From NCBI RefSeq assembly GCF_042682915.1, contig NZ_JBHUIW010000004.1, forward strand, positions 62,001-126,000: 64,000 nt of DNA, in the 5' to 3' direction. This document shows, piece after piece, positions 16,548 to 25,434 of the stretch. The translations under genes and the position numbers were made by a program. This DNA is from Rhodoplanes azumiensis. GTDB taxonomy: Bacteria; Pseudomonadota; Alphaproteobacteria; Rhizobiales; Xanthobacteraceae. The stretch's first letter is position 1. Every line of letters starts with the position of its first letter. Below the pieces are notes generated by a model. It saw only the letters and a list, made by a program, of their open reading frames with translations, made no database searches and was not told where the DNA came from.

Positions 16548-18167
16548 ATGAAGCGTCGAGACGTCCTCAAGTCGATGACGGCCCTGGCGGCCGGCAGCAT
16601 GCTCCCGGCCCCGGCGATCTGGTCGGAGGCGAAGGCCCAGGCCCGCAACGAGACGCTGCTGCTGGTCTCCGAGAGCGGCCCGAACAATCTCGACATTCAC
16701 GGCGTCGGCACCAACCGCCCCGGCTACGAGGTCGCCTGGAACTGCTACGACCGGCTGATCTCGCACGGCACCAAGACGCTGGAGAACGGCGTCGCCTCCT
16801 ACGACCGCGACAAATACACGCCCGAGCTCGCCGAGGACTGGACCGTCACCGACACGTCGGCAACCTTCAAGCTGCGCAAGGACGCGACCTTCCACGACGG
16901 CACGCCGGTGACGGCCAAGGACGTGAAGTGGTCGTTCGACCGCGCCGTCACGGTCGGCGGCTTCCCGACCTTCCAGATGAAGGCGGGCTCGCTGGAGAAG
17001 CCCGAGCAGTTCGTCGTCGTCGACGACCACACGTTCCGGGTCGACTTCATCCGCAAGGACAAGCTGACGATTCCGGACATCGCCGTCATCGTGCCGTCGA
17101 TCTTCAACTCGGAGCTGATGAAGAAGAACGCCACCGAGAAGGATCCGTGGGCCATGGAGTACGCCAAGGCCAACACGGCCGGCGGCGGCGCCTACAAGGT
17201 GACGAAGTGGACGCCCGGCACCGAGGTGATCTACGAGCGCAACGAGACCTGGAAGGGCGGGCCGCTGCCCAAGATCAAGCGCATCGTGTGGCGCATGGTC
17301 CCGTCCGCCGGAAACCGGCGCGCCCTGATCGAGCGCGGCGATGCCGACATCTCGTTCGACCTGCCCAACAAGGACTTCGTCGAGCTGAGCCAGGCCGGCA
17401 AGGTGGCCGTGGTGTCGAGCCCGATCGGCAACGGCATCCAGTATATCGGCATGAACGTGACCAAGCCGCCCTTCGACAAGCTGGAGGTGAGGCAGGCCGT
17501 CGCCTACGCGATTCCTTATCAGAAGATCATGGACGCCGTGATGTTCGGCCTCGCCAAGCCGATGTTCGGCGCGCCGGAGGGGGCCGCGCTCTCGACCGCC
17601 TGGCCGCAGCCGCACGGCTACGTCACGGATCTCGCCAAGGCGAAGGCGCTGCTCGCCAAGGCCGGCCTGCCGAACGGCTTCGAGACGACGCTCTCGTTCG
17701 ACCTCGGCTTCGCCGCCGTCAACGAGCCGCTGTGCGTGCTGGTGCAGGAGAGTCTCGCCCAGATCGGCATCAAGGCGACCATCAACAAGGTGCCGGGATC
17801 AAGCTGGCGCGCCGAGATGACCAAGAAGGAGATGCCGCTGATCTCCAACTTCTTCTCGGGCTGGCTCGATTATCCCGAGTACTTCTTCTTCTGGTGCTAT
17901 CACGGCCAGAATTCGCTGTTCAACACCATGAGCTACCAGAACAAGGAGATGGACGCGCTGATCGACGCCGCCCGCAAGGCGGCCGCCGAGGGCGACACCG
18001 CCGCCTACGACAAGGACGTGACGGGCTTCGTCGCCAAGGCGTTCGCCGACGTGCCGCGCATCCCGCTGTTCCAGCCCTATCTGAACGCGGCGATGCAGAA
18101 GAGCGTCTCCGGCTATCGCTACTGGTTCCACCGCCAGCTCGACTACCGCACGCTGAGCAAGGCGTGA
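16548..18167 (+). CDS. ABC transporter substrate-binding protein, peptide/nickel (SBP_bac_5) family
   Basis: 539-residue periplasmic binding protein. N-terminus MKRRDVLKSMTALAAG carries a twin-arginine-like export signal ending near SEAKA. Cluster C family features follow: YDRLISHGTKTLENG, LAEDWTVTDTSATFKLRKDATFHDG (in parts), VKWSFDRAV, and VRQAVAYAI. Start chosen at the ATG preceded by GGAGAACG; the frame is open further 5' without a plausible start. First gene of a five-gene transporter cluster whose members are separated by palindromic repeats. The ligand could be a di/oligopeptide or another amide-bearing solute. Confidence 0.9.
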   Translation: MKRRDVLKSMTALAAGSMLPAPAIWSEAKAQARNETLLLVSESGPNNLDIHGVGTNRPGYEVAWNCYDRLISHGTKTLENGVASYDRDKYTPELAEDWTVTDTSATFKLRKDATFHDGTPVTAKDVKWSFDRAVTVGGFPTFQMKAGSLEKPEQFVVVDDHTFRVDFIRKDKLTIPDIAVIVPSIFNSELMKKNATEKDPWAMEYAKANTAGGGAYKVTKWTPGTEVIYERNETWKGGPLPKIKRIVWRMVPSAGNRRALIERGDADISFDLPNKDFVELSQAGKVAVVSSPIGNGIQYIGMNVTKPPFDKLEVRQAVAYAIPYQKIMDAVMFGLAKPMFGAPEGAALSTAWPQPHGYVTDLAKAKALLAKAGLPNGFETTLSFDLGFAAVNEPLCVLVQESLAQIGIKATINKVPGSSWRAEMTKKEMPLISNFFSGWLDYPEYFFFWCYHGQNSLFNTMSYQNKEMDALIDAARKAAAEGDTAAYDKDVTGFVAKAFADVPRIPLFQPYLNAAMQKSVSGYRYWFHRQLDYRTLSKA

Positions 18168-18209
18168 GCGCGACGTACAAATGAACCGAGCCGGCACAGC
18201 GCCGGCACT

Positions 18210-18358
18210 TCCTCTCCCCGCGTGCGGGGAGAGGGTGGCTCGGACCGAAGGTCCGAGTCGGGTGAGGGGGCGTCTCCGTATCCCCGAGAGGCCCCTCACC
18301 CGACGTCCGCGCCGATCGCGCGAACGTCGATCTCTCCCCGCACGCGGGGAGAGGTGAG
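18210..18358. repeat. Composite palindromic intergenic repeat, family A (copy 2)
   Basis: Two inverted units: CCTCTCCCCGC/GCGGGGAGAGG, GGCTCGGACC/GGTCCGAGTC and GGGTGAGGGG on the left; CCCCTCACCC, a GCGCGATCGGCGC-type palindrome and CTCTCCCCGC/GCGGGGAGAGG on the right. It sits inside the transporter operon between the binding protein and first permease, where it could stabilise the upstream mRNA segment. Confidence 0.85.
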
Positions 18359-18384
18359 ACAGGCGCCACGCTGCGGAGCGCATC

Positions 18385-19398
18385 ATGCCGACCCTGATCT
18401 TGAAACGCCTCGTGATGACGATCCCGAGCCTGATCGGGGTCGTGATCGTGACGTTCCTGCTCACCCGGGCGCTGCCCGGCGATCCGGCCGCCTATTTTGC
18501 GGGGCCCGCCGCCAGCGCCGAGGCGATCGAGCAGATCAGGTCGAAGCTCGGACTCGACCAGCCGCTCCCCGTCCAGTTCCTCGACTATGTCCGAGCGCTC
18601 TTTCGCGGTGACCTCGGCACCTCGCTGACCACCGGGCAGCCGGTGGCGGCCGAGATCGCGGCGCGGCTGCCCGCCTCGGCCGAGCTGACGCTGCTCGGGC
18701 TTCTTGTCTCGATGGCGATCGCCGTGCCGCTCGGCATCCTCGCCGCGACCAAGCCCGGCTCGATGGTCGACCACGCCTGCCGCATCGTCACCACGGCCGG
18801 CGTCTCCCTGCCGGTGTTCTTCACCGGGCTGATCCTGGTCTATGTGTTCTATTATCTGCTCGGCTGGGCGCCGGCGCCGCTCGGCCGGCTCGGGGTGTTC
18901 GACAGCGCGCCCCCGACCGTCACAGGCTTCTACCTGATCGACAGCCTTCTCGCGGGCGATCTCCCGACCTTCTGGGCGAGCCTGACGCAGCTCGCACTGC
19001 CCGCCATGACGCTCGGCATCTTCGCGCTCGCCCCGATCGCCCGGATGACGCGCGCCTCGATGCTCGCGGTGCTCTCCTCCGACTTCGTGCGCACCGCGCG
19101 CGCCTGCGGCCTCGCCTCTTATACGGTCGTGGTCACTTACGCCTTTCGGAATGCCATGCTGCCGGTGATCACGACGCTCGGCATGGTGTTCTCGTTCCTG
19201 CTCGGCGCCAACGTGCTGGTCGAGAAGGTGTTCGCCTGGCCCGGCATCGGCTCCTTCGCGGTCGAGGCCCTGATCGCCTCGGACTTCGCCCCCGTGCAGG
19301 GCTTCGTCCTCACCATGGCGGTGCTCTACGTCGCCCTCAATCTGGCGATCGACCTCCTCTACGGCCTGATCGACCCCCGCGCGAGGATGGACGCATGA
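18385..19398 (+). CDS. Peptide/nickel ABC transporter permease (DppB-like)
   Basis: 337-residue permease with about six membrane helices. The N-terminus LILKRLVMTIPSLIGVVIVTF and the LPGDPAAYFAG, DFVRTARACGL (EAA loop) and GIGSFAVEALIASDF segments are characteristic of the DppB/OppB family. Belongs with the DppC-like permease and two ATPases downstream. Confidence 0.93.
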   Translation: MPTLILKRLVMTIPSLIGVVIVTFLLTRALPGDPAAYFAGPAASAEAIEQIRSKLGLDQPLPVQFLDYVRALFRGDLGTSLTTGQPVAAEIAARLPASAELTLLGLLVSMAIAVPLGILAATKPGSMVDHACRIVTTAGVSLPVFFTGLILVYVFYYLLGWAPAPLGRLGVFDSAPPTVTGFYLIDSLLAGDLPTFWASLTQLALPAMTLGIFALAPIARMTRASMLAVLSSDFVRTARACGLASYTVVVTYAFRNAMLPVITTLGMVFSFLLGANVLVEKVFAWPGIGSFAVEALIASDFAPVQGFVLTMAVLYVALNLAIDLLYGLIDPRARMDA

Positions 19399-19452
19399 TG
19401 ACTGGGATGATGGCATCCGAGCTGCAATGTCGCCGCGCGCTCCTCACCGACG

Positions 19453-19616
19453 CCGTCATCCTGAGGTGCCCGGCGCGGCCGGGCCTCGAAGGATGCGGCC
19501 ACCAAGTCGGCGTCGCCGACTTGGCCTTCATTGGTGTCGATCTCGGGCAAGCCAGAGATCGATGCCGTCGCCCTTCGAGGCCCGCGCGTCCCGCGCGGCC
19601 ACCTCAGGGTGACGGA
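19453..19616. repeat. Palindromic intergenic repeat, family B (copy 2)
   Basis: A GTCATCCTGAGGTGCC unit with a CGGCGCGGCCGG stem and GGGCCTCGAAGGATGCGGCC on the left, mirrored by CCCTTCGAGGCCCGCG, CGCGCGG and CCACCTCAGGGTGACGG on the right, around a short unique centre. It lies between the two permease genes. Confidence 0.8.
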
Positions 19617-19630
19617 TTGGAGTGGATGTC

Positions 19631-20485
19631 ATGACCGCCCTCGTCGCCACGCTGCGCCATGCGCGCTATGTCGTGTCGGAGAACCCGGTCACCGGGCTCG
19701 CCTTCGGGCTCTTCGTCGCCATCGTGCTCACCGCGCTGTTCGGTCCGTTCCTGGTGCCGCACGATCCGCTCGCCTCCAACACGGCGATGGCGCTGCAGCC
19801 GCCCTCGGCGCGATTCTGGTTCGGCACCGACCAGCTCGGCCGCGACATCTTCTCGCGCGTGATCGTCGCGACCCGGCTCGACTTCGGCATCGCCGTCGCC
19901 TCGGTCGTGCTCGTCTTCTGCATGGGCGGGCTCGCCGGCGTCGCGGCCGGCTTCTTCGGCGGCTGGACCGACCGCATCGTCGGCCGCATCGCCGACACCA
20001 TCATGGCGTTCCCGCTGTTCGTGCTCGCCATGGGCATCGTCGCGGCGCTCGGCAACACGGTGCAGAACATCGTCATCGCCACCGCGATCGTGAACTTTCC
20101 CCTCTATGCCCGTGTCGCCCGCGCCGAGGCGAACGTCCGCCGCGAGGCCGGATTCGTGGAAGCAGCGCGGCTCTCCGGCAACGGCGAGTGGCGGATTCTC
20201 GTCTTCCAGATCCTGCCCAACGTGATTCCGATCCTGGTCGTGCAGATGTCGCTCACCATGGGCTACGCGATCCTCAACGCCGCCGGCCTCTCCTTCATCG
20301 GGCTCGGCGTGCGGCCGCCGACACCCGAGTGGGGCATCATGGTCGCCGAGGGGGCCGCCTTCATCGTCTCGGGCGAATGGTGGATCGCCTTCTTCCCCGG
20401 CCTCGCGTTGATGATCGCCGTGTTCTGCTTCAACCTGCTCGGCGACGGCCTGCGCGACATCGTCGACCCGCGGAGGCGGACGTGA
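19631..20485 (+). CDS. Peptide/nickel ABC transporter permease (DppC-like)
   Basis: 284-residue permease. The LVPHDPLASNTAMALQPPSARFWFGTDQLGRDIFSR region (in parts) and RLSGNGEWRILVFQILPNVIP coupling loop identify the DppC/OppC family. Start at the ATG with GGAG nine bases upstream; a GTG at 19622 is also in frame. Partner of the DppB-like protein. Confidence 0.93.
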   Translation: MTALVATLRHARYVVSENPVTGLAFGLFVAIVLTALFGPFLVPHDPLASNTAMALQPPSARFWFGTDQLGRDIFSRVIVATRLDFGIAVASVVLVFCMGGLAGVAAGFFGGWTDRIVGRIADTIMAFPLFVLAMGIVAALGNTVQNIVIATAIVNFPLYARVARAEANVRREAGFVEAARLSGNGEWRILVFQILPNVIPILVVQMSLTMGYAILNAAGLSFIGLGVRPPTPEWGIMVAEGAAFIVSGEWWIAFFPGLALMIAVFCFNLLGDGLRDIVDPRRRT

Positions 20486-20543
20486 GGGTGATCCAGCACG
20501 AGCAAGTCGTCGCCTCCGCACCGGGCGTTGCAACCGGCCCCCG

Positions 20544-20679
20544 TACCCTCTCCCATGGGGAGAGGGTCGGGAGCGAGCGTCAGCTCGCGACCGGGGTGAG
20601 GGGTTCCGACGCCGGCGTGGGCACCCCCTCACCCGCCGCGCTCCGCGCGGCGACCTCTCCCCGCAGGGGAGAGGTGAGC
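20544..20679. repeat. Composite palindromic intergenic repeat, family A (copy 3)
   Basis: ACCCTCTCCCatggGGAGAGGGT, a GAGCGAGCGTCAGCTCGC element, GGGGTGAGGGG, then CCCCCTCACCC, CCGCGCTCCGCGCGG and ACCTCTCCCCGCaGGGGAGAGGT. Same order and orientation of parts as the other two family A copies. It lies between the DppC-like and DppD-like genes. Confidence 0.85.
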
Positions 20680-20717
20680 CGGAGGCCGCCGCCACGCTCG
20701 TCGGGAGGGAGCCGCCC

Positions 20718-21689
20718 ATGACCGCCGCCCCGGCCCTTCTGGTCGAAGACCTCTCGGTCGCGTTCCGCACGCGGTCCGGCACGGTGCGGGCGCTGGAGCG
20801 CGTCAGCTTCGCGGTGCCCAAGGGCGAGACGCTGGCGATCGTCGGCGAATCGGGCTCCGGCAAGTCGGTGACGGCCTATGCCGTGATGGGAATTCTCGAT
20901 CCGGCCGGGGAGATCACGTCCGGTCGCGCCGTGCTGGGCGGGCTCGATCTTCTGGCCGCGACCGCCGACGAGGTCGCCGCCGTGCGCGGGCGTGAGATCG
21001 CGATGATCTTCCAGAATCCGCGCACGGCCCTCAATCCCATCCGCCCGGTCGGCCGGCAGATCGCCGACGTGCTGATCCGCCATGCCAACGTGCCGCGCCG
21101 CGAGGCGCCGGAGCGCGCCGTCGACCTCCTGCGCGCCGTCGGCATCACGGATCCGGGGCGCCGCGCGAAGGCTTATCCGTTCGAGATGTCGGGGGGCATG
21201 TGCCAGCGCGTGATGATCGCCATCGCGCTCGCCGCGAAGCCCTCGGTGCTGATCGCCGACGAGCCGACCACCGGGCTCGACGTGACGACCCAGGCCGTGA
21301 TCATGGATCTGATCGGCGACCTCGCCCGCGACATCGGCATGGCGACCATCTTCATCACCCACGATCTGGCGCTCGCCGCCCAGCGCGCCGACCGGATCGT
21401 GGTCATGCACGCGGGCCACGTGGTCGAGAACGCAGCGACCCGAGAACTGTTCGCGCGGCCGCGCCATCCCTACACGGCCGAGCTGATCGCCGCGACGCCC
21501 GACGCCGCCGCGAGCCTTGACGACCTCGCCTCGATCCCGGGCACGCTGCCCGATCTGCGCCGGCTCGACCTGCCGACCTGCCGCTATGCCGAGCGCTGCC
21601 CGCGCCGCCTCGCCGACTGCGACGCGGCGCTGCCGCCCGCCCTCGCGATCCCCGAGCACGTCGTCGCCTGCCGGAACCCGCTGTCATGA
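20718..21689 (+). CDS. Peptide ABC transporter ATP-binding protein (DppD-like)
   Basis: 323-residue ATPase. Walker A GESGSGKS, Q-loop AMIFQNPRTALNP, signature MSGGMCQRVMIAIAL, Walker B LIADEPTTGLDVTTQ, and the C-terminal oligopeptide-transporter extension with four cysteines (C-x6-C-x6-C spaced, residues about 290-320) typical of DppD/OppD iron-sulfur tails. Stop overlaps the next start (ATGA). Confidence 0.92.
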   Translation: MTAAPALLVEDLSVAFRTRSGTVRALERVSFAVPKGETLAIVGESGSGKSVTAYAVMGILDPAGEITSGRAVLGGLDLLAATADEVAAVRGREIAMIFQNPRTALNPIRPVGRQIADVLIRHANVPRREAPERAVDLLRAVGITDPGRRAKAYPFEMSGGMCQRVMIAIALAAKPSVLIADEPTTGLDVTTQAVIMDLIGDLARDIGMATIFITHDLALAAQRADRIVVMHAGHVVENAATRELFARPRHPYTAELIAATPDAAASLDDLASIPGTLPDLRRLDLPTCRYAERCPRRLADCDAALPPALAIPEHVVACRNPLS

Positions 21690-22765
21690 CCGCACCCCTC
21701 GCCGTGACCGAGCACGCCGCCGTCATCCACGACGCGCCGCCGGCCGACATGCCGCTGCTCGACGTCGCCGAGCTGGAGAAGCGATTCCCGGTGAGCGGCA
21801 CGATCGGGCCGCTCGGCCGGCTGCGCCGACGCATGAAGGGCGGCCCGACGCATCTGCCGCACGTCCACGCCGTCGACGACGTGAGCTTCGTGATCAGGAA
21901 GGGCGAGACGGTCGGGCTGGTCGGCGAATCCGGCTGCGGCAAGTCCACGCTGGTGCGCGTGCTCACTCGTCTGCTCGACCCGTCCGCCGGCATCGTTCGG
22001 CTCGGCGGTCGCGAATTGTCGCTCACGCCGGCCCGGCGCTTCGCGAAGGATCCGGACCGCGGCCGCATCCAGATGGTGTTCCAGGACGCCGGCGAGAGCA
22101 TCAATCCGCGCTTCACCGCCTTCGCCGCGATCGCCGATCCGCTGCGAAGACTGCGCGGCCTCAAGGGGGCGGCGCTCACGGCGAAGGTCGAGCGTGCCGC
22201 CGATCAATGTGGGCTGCCGCGGGCGCTGCTGACCCGGTTCCCGCATCAGCTCTCCGGCGGCCAGCGCGCCCGCGTCGGCATCGCGCGCGCCGTCGCGGTC
22301 GAGCCCGACCTGCTGGTGCTCGACGAGCCGACCGCGGCGCTCGACGTCTCGGTGCAGGTCGTCATCCTGCAGCTCCTACAGACGCTCAAGGCCGATCTCG
22401 GCATGAGCTATCTGTTCGTCTCGCACGATCTCGGCGTCGTGCGGCTGATCTGCGACCGCGTGCTGGTGATGTATCTCGGCAAGATCGTCGAGTCCGGTCC
22501 GGCCCGCGACGTGTTCGCGAACCCGCTGCATCCCTACACGCGCGCCCTGGTCGACGCCGCGCCCAGCCTGCACGACCGCGGCGCGGGGCGCATCCGCCTG
22601 CAGGGCGAGCCGCGCTCGCCGATCGATCCCGACCCGAACGTCTGCCGCTTCTACGGCCGCTGCCCGAAGGGCACCGACCGCTGCAAGGCCGAGATGCCGA
22701 CGCTGCGCCGCTTCGGCGACCGCGAGGTCGCCTGTCACTTCGCCGAGGAGATCACGTCCCGATGA
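21686..22765 (+). CDS. Peptide ABC transporter ATP-binding protein (DppF-like)
   Basis: 359-residue ATPase, second of the pair. Walker A GESGCGKST, Q-loop QMVFQDAGESINPRF, signature LSGGQRARVGIARAV, Walker B LLVLDEPTAALDVSVQ, and the oligo_HPY tail with CRFYGRCPKGTDRC. The C-terminal CHF motif agrees with DppF/OppF. Start overlaps the DppD-like stop and its own stop overlaps the gntR start, so regulator and transporter are translationally coupled. Confidence 0.92.
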   Translation: MTAPLAVTEHAAVIHDAPPADMPLLDVAELEKRFPVSGTIGPLGRLRRRMKGGPTHLPHVHAVDDVSFVIRKGETVGLVGESGCGKSTLVRVLTRLLDPSAGIVRLGGRELSLTPARRFAKDPDRGRIQMVFQDAGESINPRFTAFAAIADPLRRLRGLKGAALTAKVERAADQCGLPRALLTRFPHQLSGGQRARVGIARAVAVEPDLLVLDEPTAALDVSVQVVILQLLQTLKADLGMSYLFVSHDLGVVRLICDRVLVMYLGKIVESGPARDVFANPLHPYTRALVDAAPSLHDRGAGRIRLQGEPRSPIDPDPNVCRFYGRCPKGTDRCKAEMPTLRRFGDREVACHFAEEITSR

Positions 22766-23481
22766 GCAGCACCGACACCGGGCGGCGCACGCTCGCCGAG
22801 GAGCTGCGCCTGCAGCTCGCCGACGAGATCGTGCGCGGCGCGCTGCAGCCCGGCACGGCCCTCGACGAGAGCGAGCTCGCCCGCCGATTCAACGTGTCGC
22901 GCACGCCGGTGCGCGAGGCGATCCGACAGCTCGCGGCGAGTGGCCTCGTCGACTCGCGGCCGCATCGCGGCGCCGTGGTGGCGCGGCCGAGCGACGCCCA
23001 GGTGGTCGGCATGTTCGAGGCGATGGCCGAGCTCGAGGCGCTGTGCGCCGGCTTCGCCGCCGAGCGCATGACCGGCGCCGAGCGGCGCGCGCTCGAAGGC
23101 GTCCACGAGGATCTCGGCGCGCTCGTCCGGCTCGGCGATCCGCAGCGTTTCCACGAGGCCAACGAGGTCTTTCACGGCGCCGTCTACGCCGGCGCCCACA
23201 ACGCCTATCTGACCGAGATCACAGTGGCGACGCGCGCCCGGCTGCAGCCGTTCCGGCGCGCCCAGTTCCGCAATCTCGGCCGGCTGGCGAAGTCCCACGC
23301 CGAGCACGACCGCGTCGTCCGGGCGATCCTGCGCGGCGACCGCGACGGCGCCGTCAAGGCCATGCAGGCCCACATCATGACGGTGTGCGAGGAGTACGGC
23401 GTCTACGCCGACACCCGCGGCGTGCTCACGCCGGAGCCGTCCCTTTCGCGAGAAACGCGCGCCACCCACCCGACGCCGTGA
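22762..23481 (+). CDS. GntR-family transcriptional regulator, FCD (FadR-type) domain
   Basis: 239 residues. N-terminal winged helix at about 10-75 with the GntR core LARRFNVSRTPVREAIRQLAASGLV, then an FCD effector domain (about 85-220) with conserved acidic and histidine positions (FHEANEVFHGAVYAGAHN, KSHAEHDRVVRAI) that usually hold a metal and a carboxylate. Last gene of the transporter operon. Its last 56 bases overlap the 3' end of the opposing allophanate-hydrolase gene. A possible operator is seen upstream of the binding-protein gene. Confidence 0.9.
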   Translation: MSSTDTGRRTLAEELRLQLADEIVRGALQPGTALDESELARRFNVSRTPVREAIRQLAASGLVDSRPHRGAVVARPSDAQVVGMFEAMAELEALCAGFAAERMTGAERRALEGVHEDLGALVRLGDPQRFHEANEVFHGAVYAGAHNAYLTEITVATRARLQPFRRAQFRNLGRLAKSHAEHDRVVRAILRGDRDGAVKAMQAHIMTVCEEYGVYADTRGVLTPEPSLSRETRATHPTP

Positions 23482-25228
23482 TGTCGCGGGCACCGGCGAC
23501 CGCCTCGGCCTCGACCAGGAAGCACTTGACGACGCGGCCGTCGGACAGCGTCGCGTTGCCGATCGACAGCGGCGACGGCACGGCGGCGACGAAACGGCCG
23601 AACGCTTGCGCCGACAGCGCCCACAGCTCCACCTCGATCGGCCCGCCCGAGCCGGCGGCGACGCGCAGGAGGCCGGGCTTCGGCGGCGTCGTGCCGGGCA
23701 GCGCGAACAGCCGATAGTCCGCCGCCGTGCGCGTGGTCTCCAGATAACGACCGCCGAGGCCGGTCAGCTCGTGATTGAGCGGCAGGCCGGTGAGATGCGC
23801 ACCGACCGCGGCGAGCACGACCTCGCCCTCGCGCGCCCCCGGCGCGAGCGCGGGCAGCTCCGGCTGCGGCACGCCGAGCGCGCCGAGCGGCAGGCCTGTC
23901 TTCGCGTGCAGCATCCGCCCGAGCGACGCCAGCACCGCGTCACGGCCGGCCGGCGCGAGCAGCGTGACGCCGAACGGCGTGCCGTCCGCGGCGATGGTCG
24001 CCGGCACGGCGAGCCCCGCCATGTCGAGCAGATTGACGAAATTGGTGTAGGTGCCGAGCCGGCTGTTGAGGAGGATCGGCTCCGCCTCCACCTCCGCCAC
24101 CGTGTAGGCGGCCGGCGCGGTCGGCACCATCAGCAGGTCGACATGGGCGAGCGTCTCGCGCGCCCGCACGCGCAGCTCCTGCAGCGTGTAGAAGGCCTGG
24201 AAGGCGTCGACGGCGGTCGGCCGGCTGCCGCCGAGCACGATCTCGCTGGTCACCGGATGCACGTCGTCGGGATGTGTCGCCATGAACTCGCCGACCGCGG
24301 CGAAGCGCTCGGCGACCCACGGGCCTTCGTAGAGCAGCCGCGCGGTGGCGTAGAACGGCGTCATGTCGAGGTCGACCAGCGTGGCGCCGAGCTCGGCCGC
24401 GATCTCCAGGGCGCGCAGGAACGCCGTCTCGGCGCGCCCGTCCCCGAAGAAGATTCGGTCGGCGTGGCGCGGCACGCCGATGCGCAGCCCGGCCGGCAGC
24501 GGTCCCGGCACCACGGCCGGGAAGCTGCGCGAAAAGGCGTCGGCCCGGTCCGGTCCCGCCATGGCGGCGAGCGCCAGATGAGCGTCGTCGGTGGTCAGCG
24601 CGAACACCGAGATGGTGTCGAGCGAGCGGCAGGCCGGCACGACGCCGGTCGCCGGGACGAGACCGAGGCTCGGCTTCAGGCCGACGATGTTGTTGAGGCC
24701 GGCCGGCACGCGCCCCGAGCCCGCCGTGTCGGTGCCGAGCGCCAGCGGCACGATCCCGGCGGCGACCGCGACGGCGGAGCCGGACGACGAGCCGCCGGGA
24801 ACGAGCGCCGGGTCGTGCGGGTTGCGGGGCGTGCCGTAGGGCGAGCGCACGCCGACGAGGCCGGTGGCGAACTGATCCAGATTGGTCTTACCGATCACGA
24901 TCGCGCCGGCGGCGCGCAGCCGCGCCACCGCGGTCGCATCGCGCGCCGGCATGTACGCGTAGCCCGGGCAGGCCGCCGTGGTCGGCAGGCCGGCGACGTC
25001 GATGTTGTCCTTCACGGCGATCGGGACGCCGTAGAGCGGCCTGCCGGCGGGGCCTTGCGCCGTGAGCGCGCGCGCTTCGGCGATTGCGTCGGCCTCGTCG
25101 CGCAGGGTGATGAAGAGTGCAGGATCGTCGTAGGCGCGGGCCCGCGCATAGGCGCGCGCGACCGTTTCGGCCGGATCGGCGCTGCGGCTGCGATGCGCGC
25201 TCACGATGTCGACCACGGTCTCCGCCAC
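23426..25228 (-). CDS. atzF: Allophanate hydrolase (AtzF-like)
   Basis: Amidase-signature enzyme expected to cleave allophanate to ammonia and CO2. The ~600-residue protein has the catalytic Ser-cisSer-Lys set: K in PIAVKDNIDVAG, GGSSSGSAVAVAAG, and DTAGSGRVPAGLNNIVG. A C-terminal domain of about 150 residues (from LPLNHELTGLGGRYLETTRTAADYRLFALP, in parts) is the AtzF/DUR1,2 allophanate-hydrolase domain that simple amidases lack. A GTG start at 25228 is chosen because GAGGGGGA precedes it by about six bases; an ATG at 25291 would add 21 residues. No urea carboxylase gene is present in this window, so the source of allophanate is unclear. Converges on and overlaps gntR by 56 bases. Confidence 0.85.
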   Translation of the reverse strand: MAETVVDIVSAHRSRSADPAETVARAYARARAYDDPALFITLRDEADAIAEARALTAQGPAGRPLYGVPIAVKDNIDVAGLPTTAACPGYAYMPARDATAVARLRAAGAIVIGKTNLDQFATGLVGVRSPYGTPRNPHDPALVPGGSSSGSAVAVAAGIVPLALGTDTAGSGRVPAGLNNIVGLKPSLGLVPATGVVPACRSLDTISVFALTTDDAHLALAAMAGPDRADAFSRSFPAVVPGPLPAGLRIGVPRHADRIFFGDGRAETAFLRALEIAAELGATLVDLDMTPFYATARLLYEGPWVAERFAAVGEFMATHPDDVHPVTSEIVLGGSRPTAVDAFQAFYTLQELRVRARETLAHVDLLMVPTAPAAYTVAEVEAEPILLNSRLGTYTNFVNLLDMAGLAVPATIAADGTPFGVTLLAPAGRDAVLASLGRMLHAKTGLPLGALGVPQPELPALAPGAREGEVVLAAVGAHLTGLPLNHELTGLGGRYLETTRTAADYRLFALPGTTPPKPGLLRVAAGSGGPIEVELWALSAQAFGRFVAAVPSPLSIGNATLSDGRVVKCFLVEAEAVAGARDITASGGWRAFLAKGTAPA

Positions 25229-25434
25229 GGGCTCCCCCTCGTGCTGCCGGTCTGCACCGGATGTCTTGTCCTGCACATGCCTTGTCAGCACGAGATTCGT
25301 GCAAGCGCAATGCCACGATCACGGCGGCGCAGGATGACCGTTCGGACGCAACCTCGTGTCGCGGACGCGGTGCGGCGCCGCGTGAGCCGGGATCCACGAC
25401 GGAAAGCCCGGGAACGATCCGAGATCGTGCTCCC

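Noticed and set aside
23426..25291. Simple amidase or GatA for the gene facing gntR
   Set aside because: The C-terminal ~150 residues match the allophanate-hydrolase extension, and no gatB/gatC is present.
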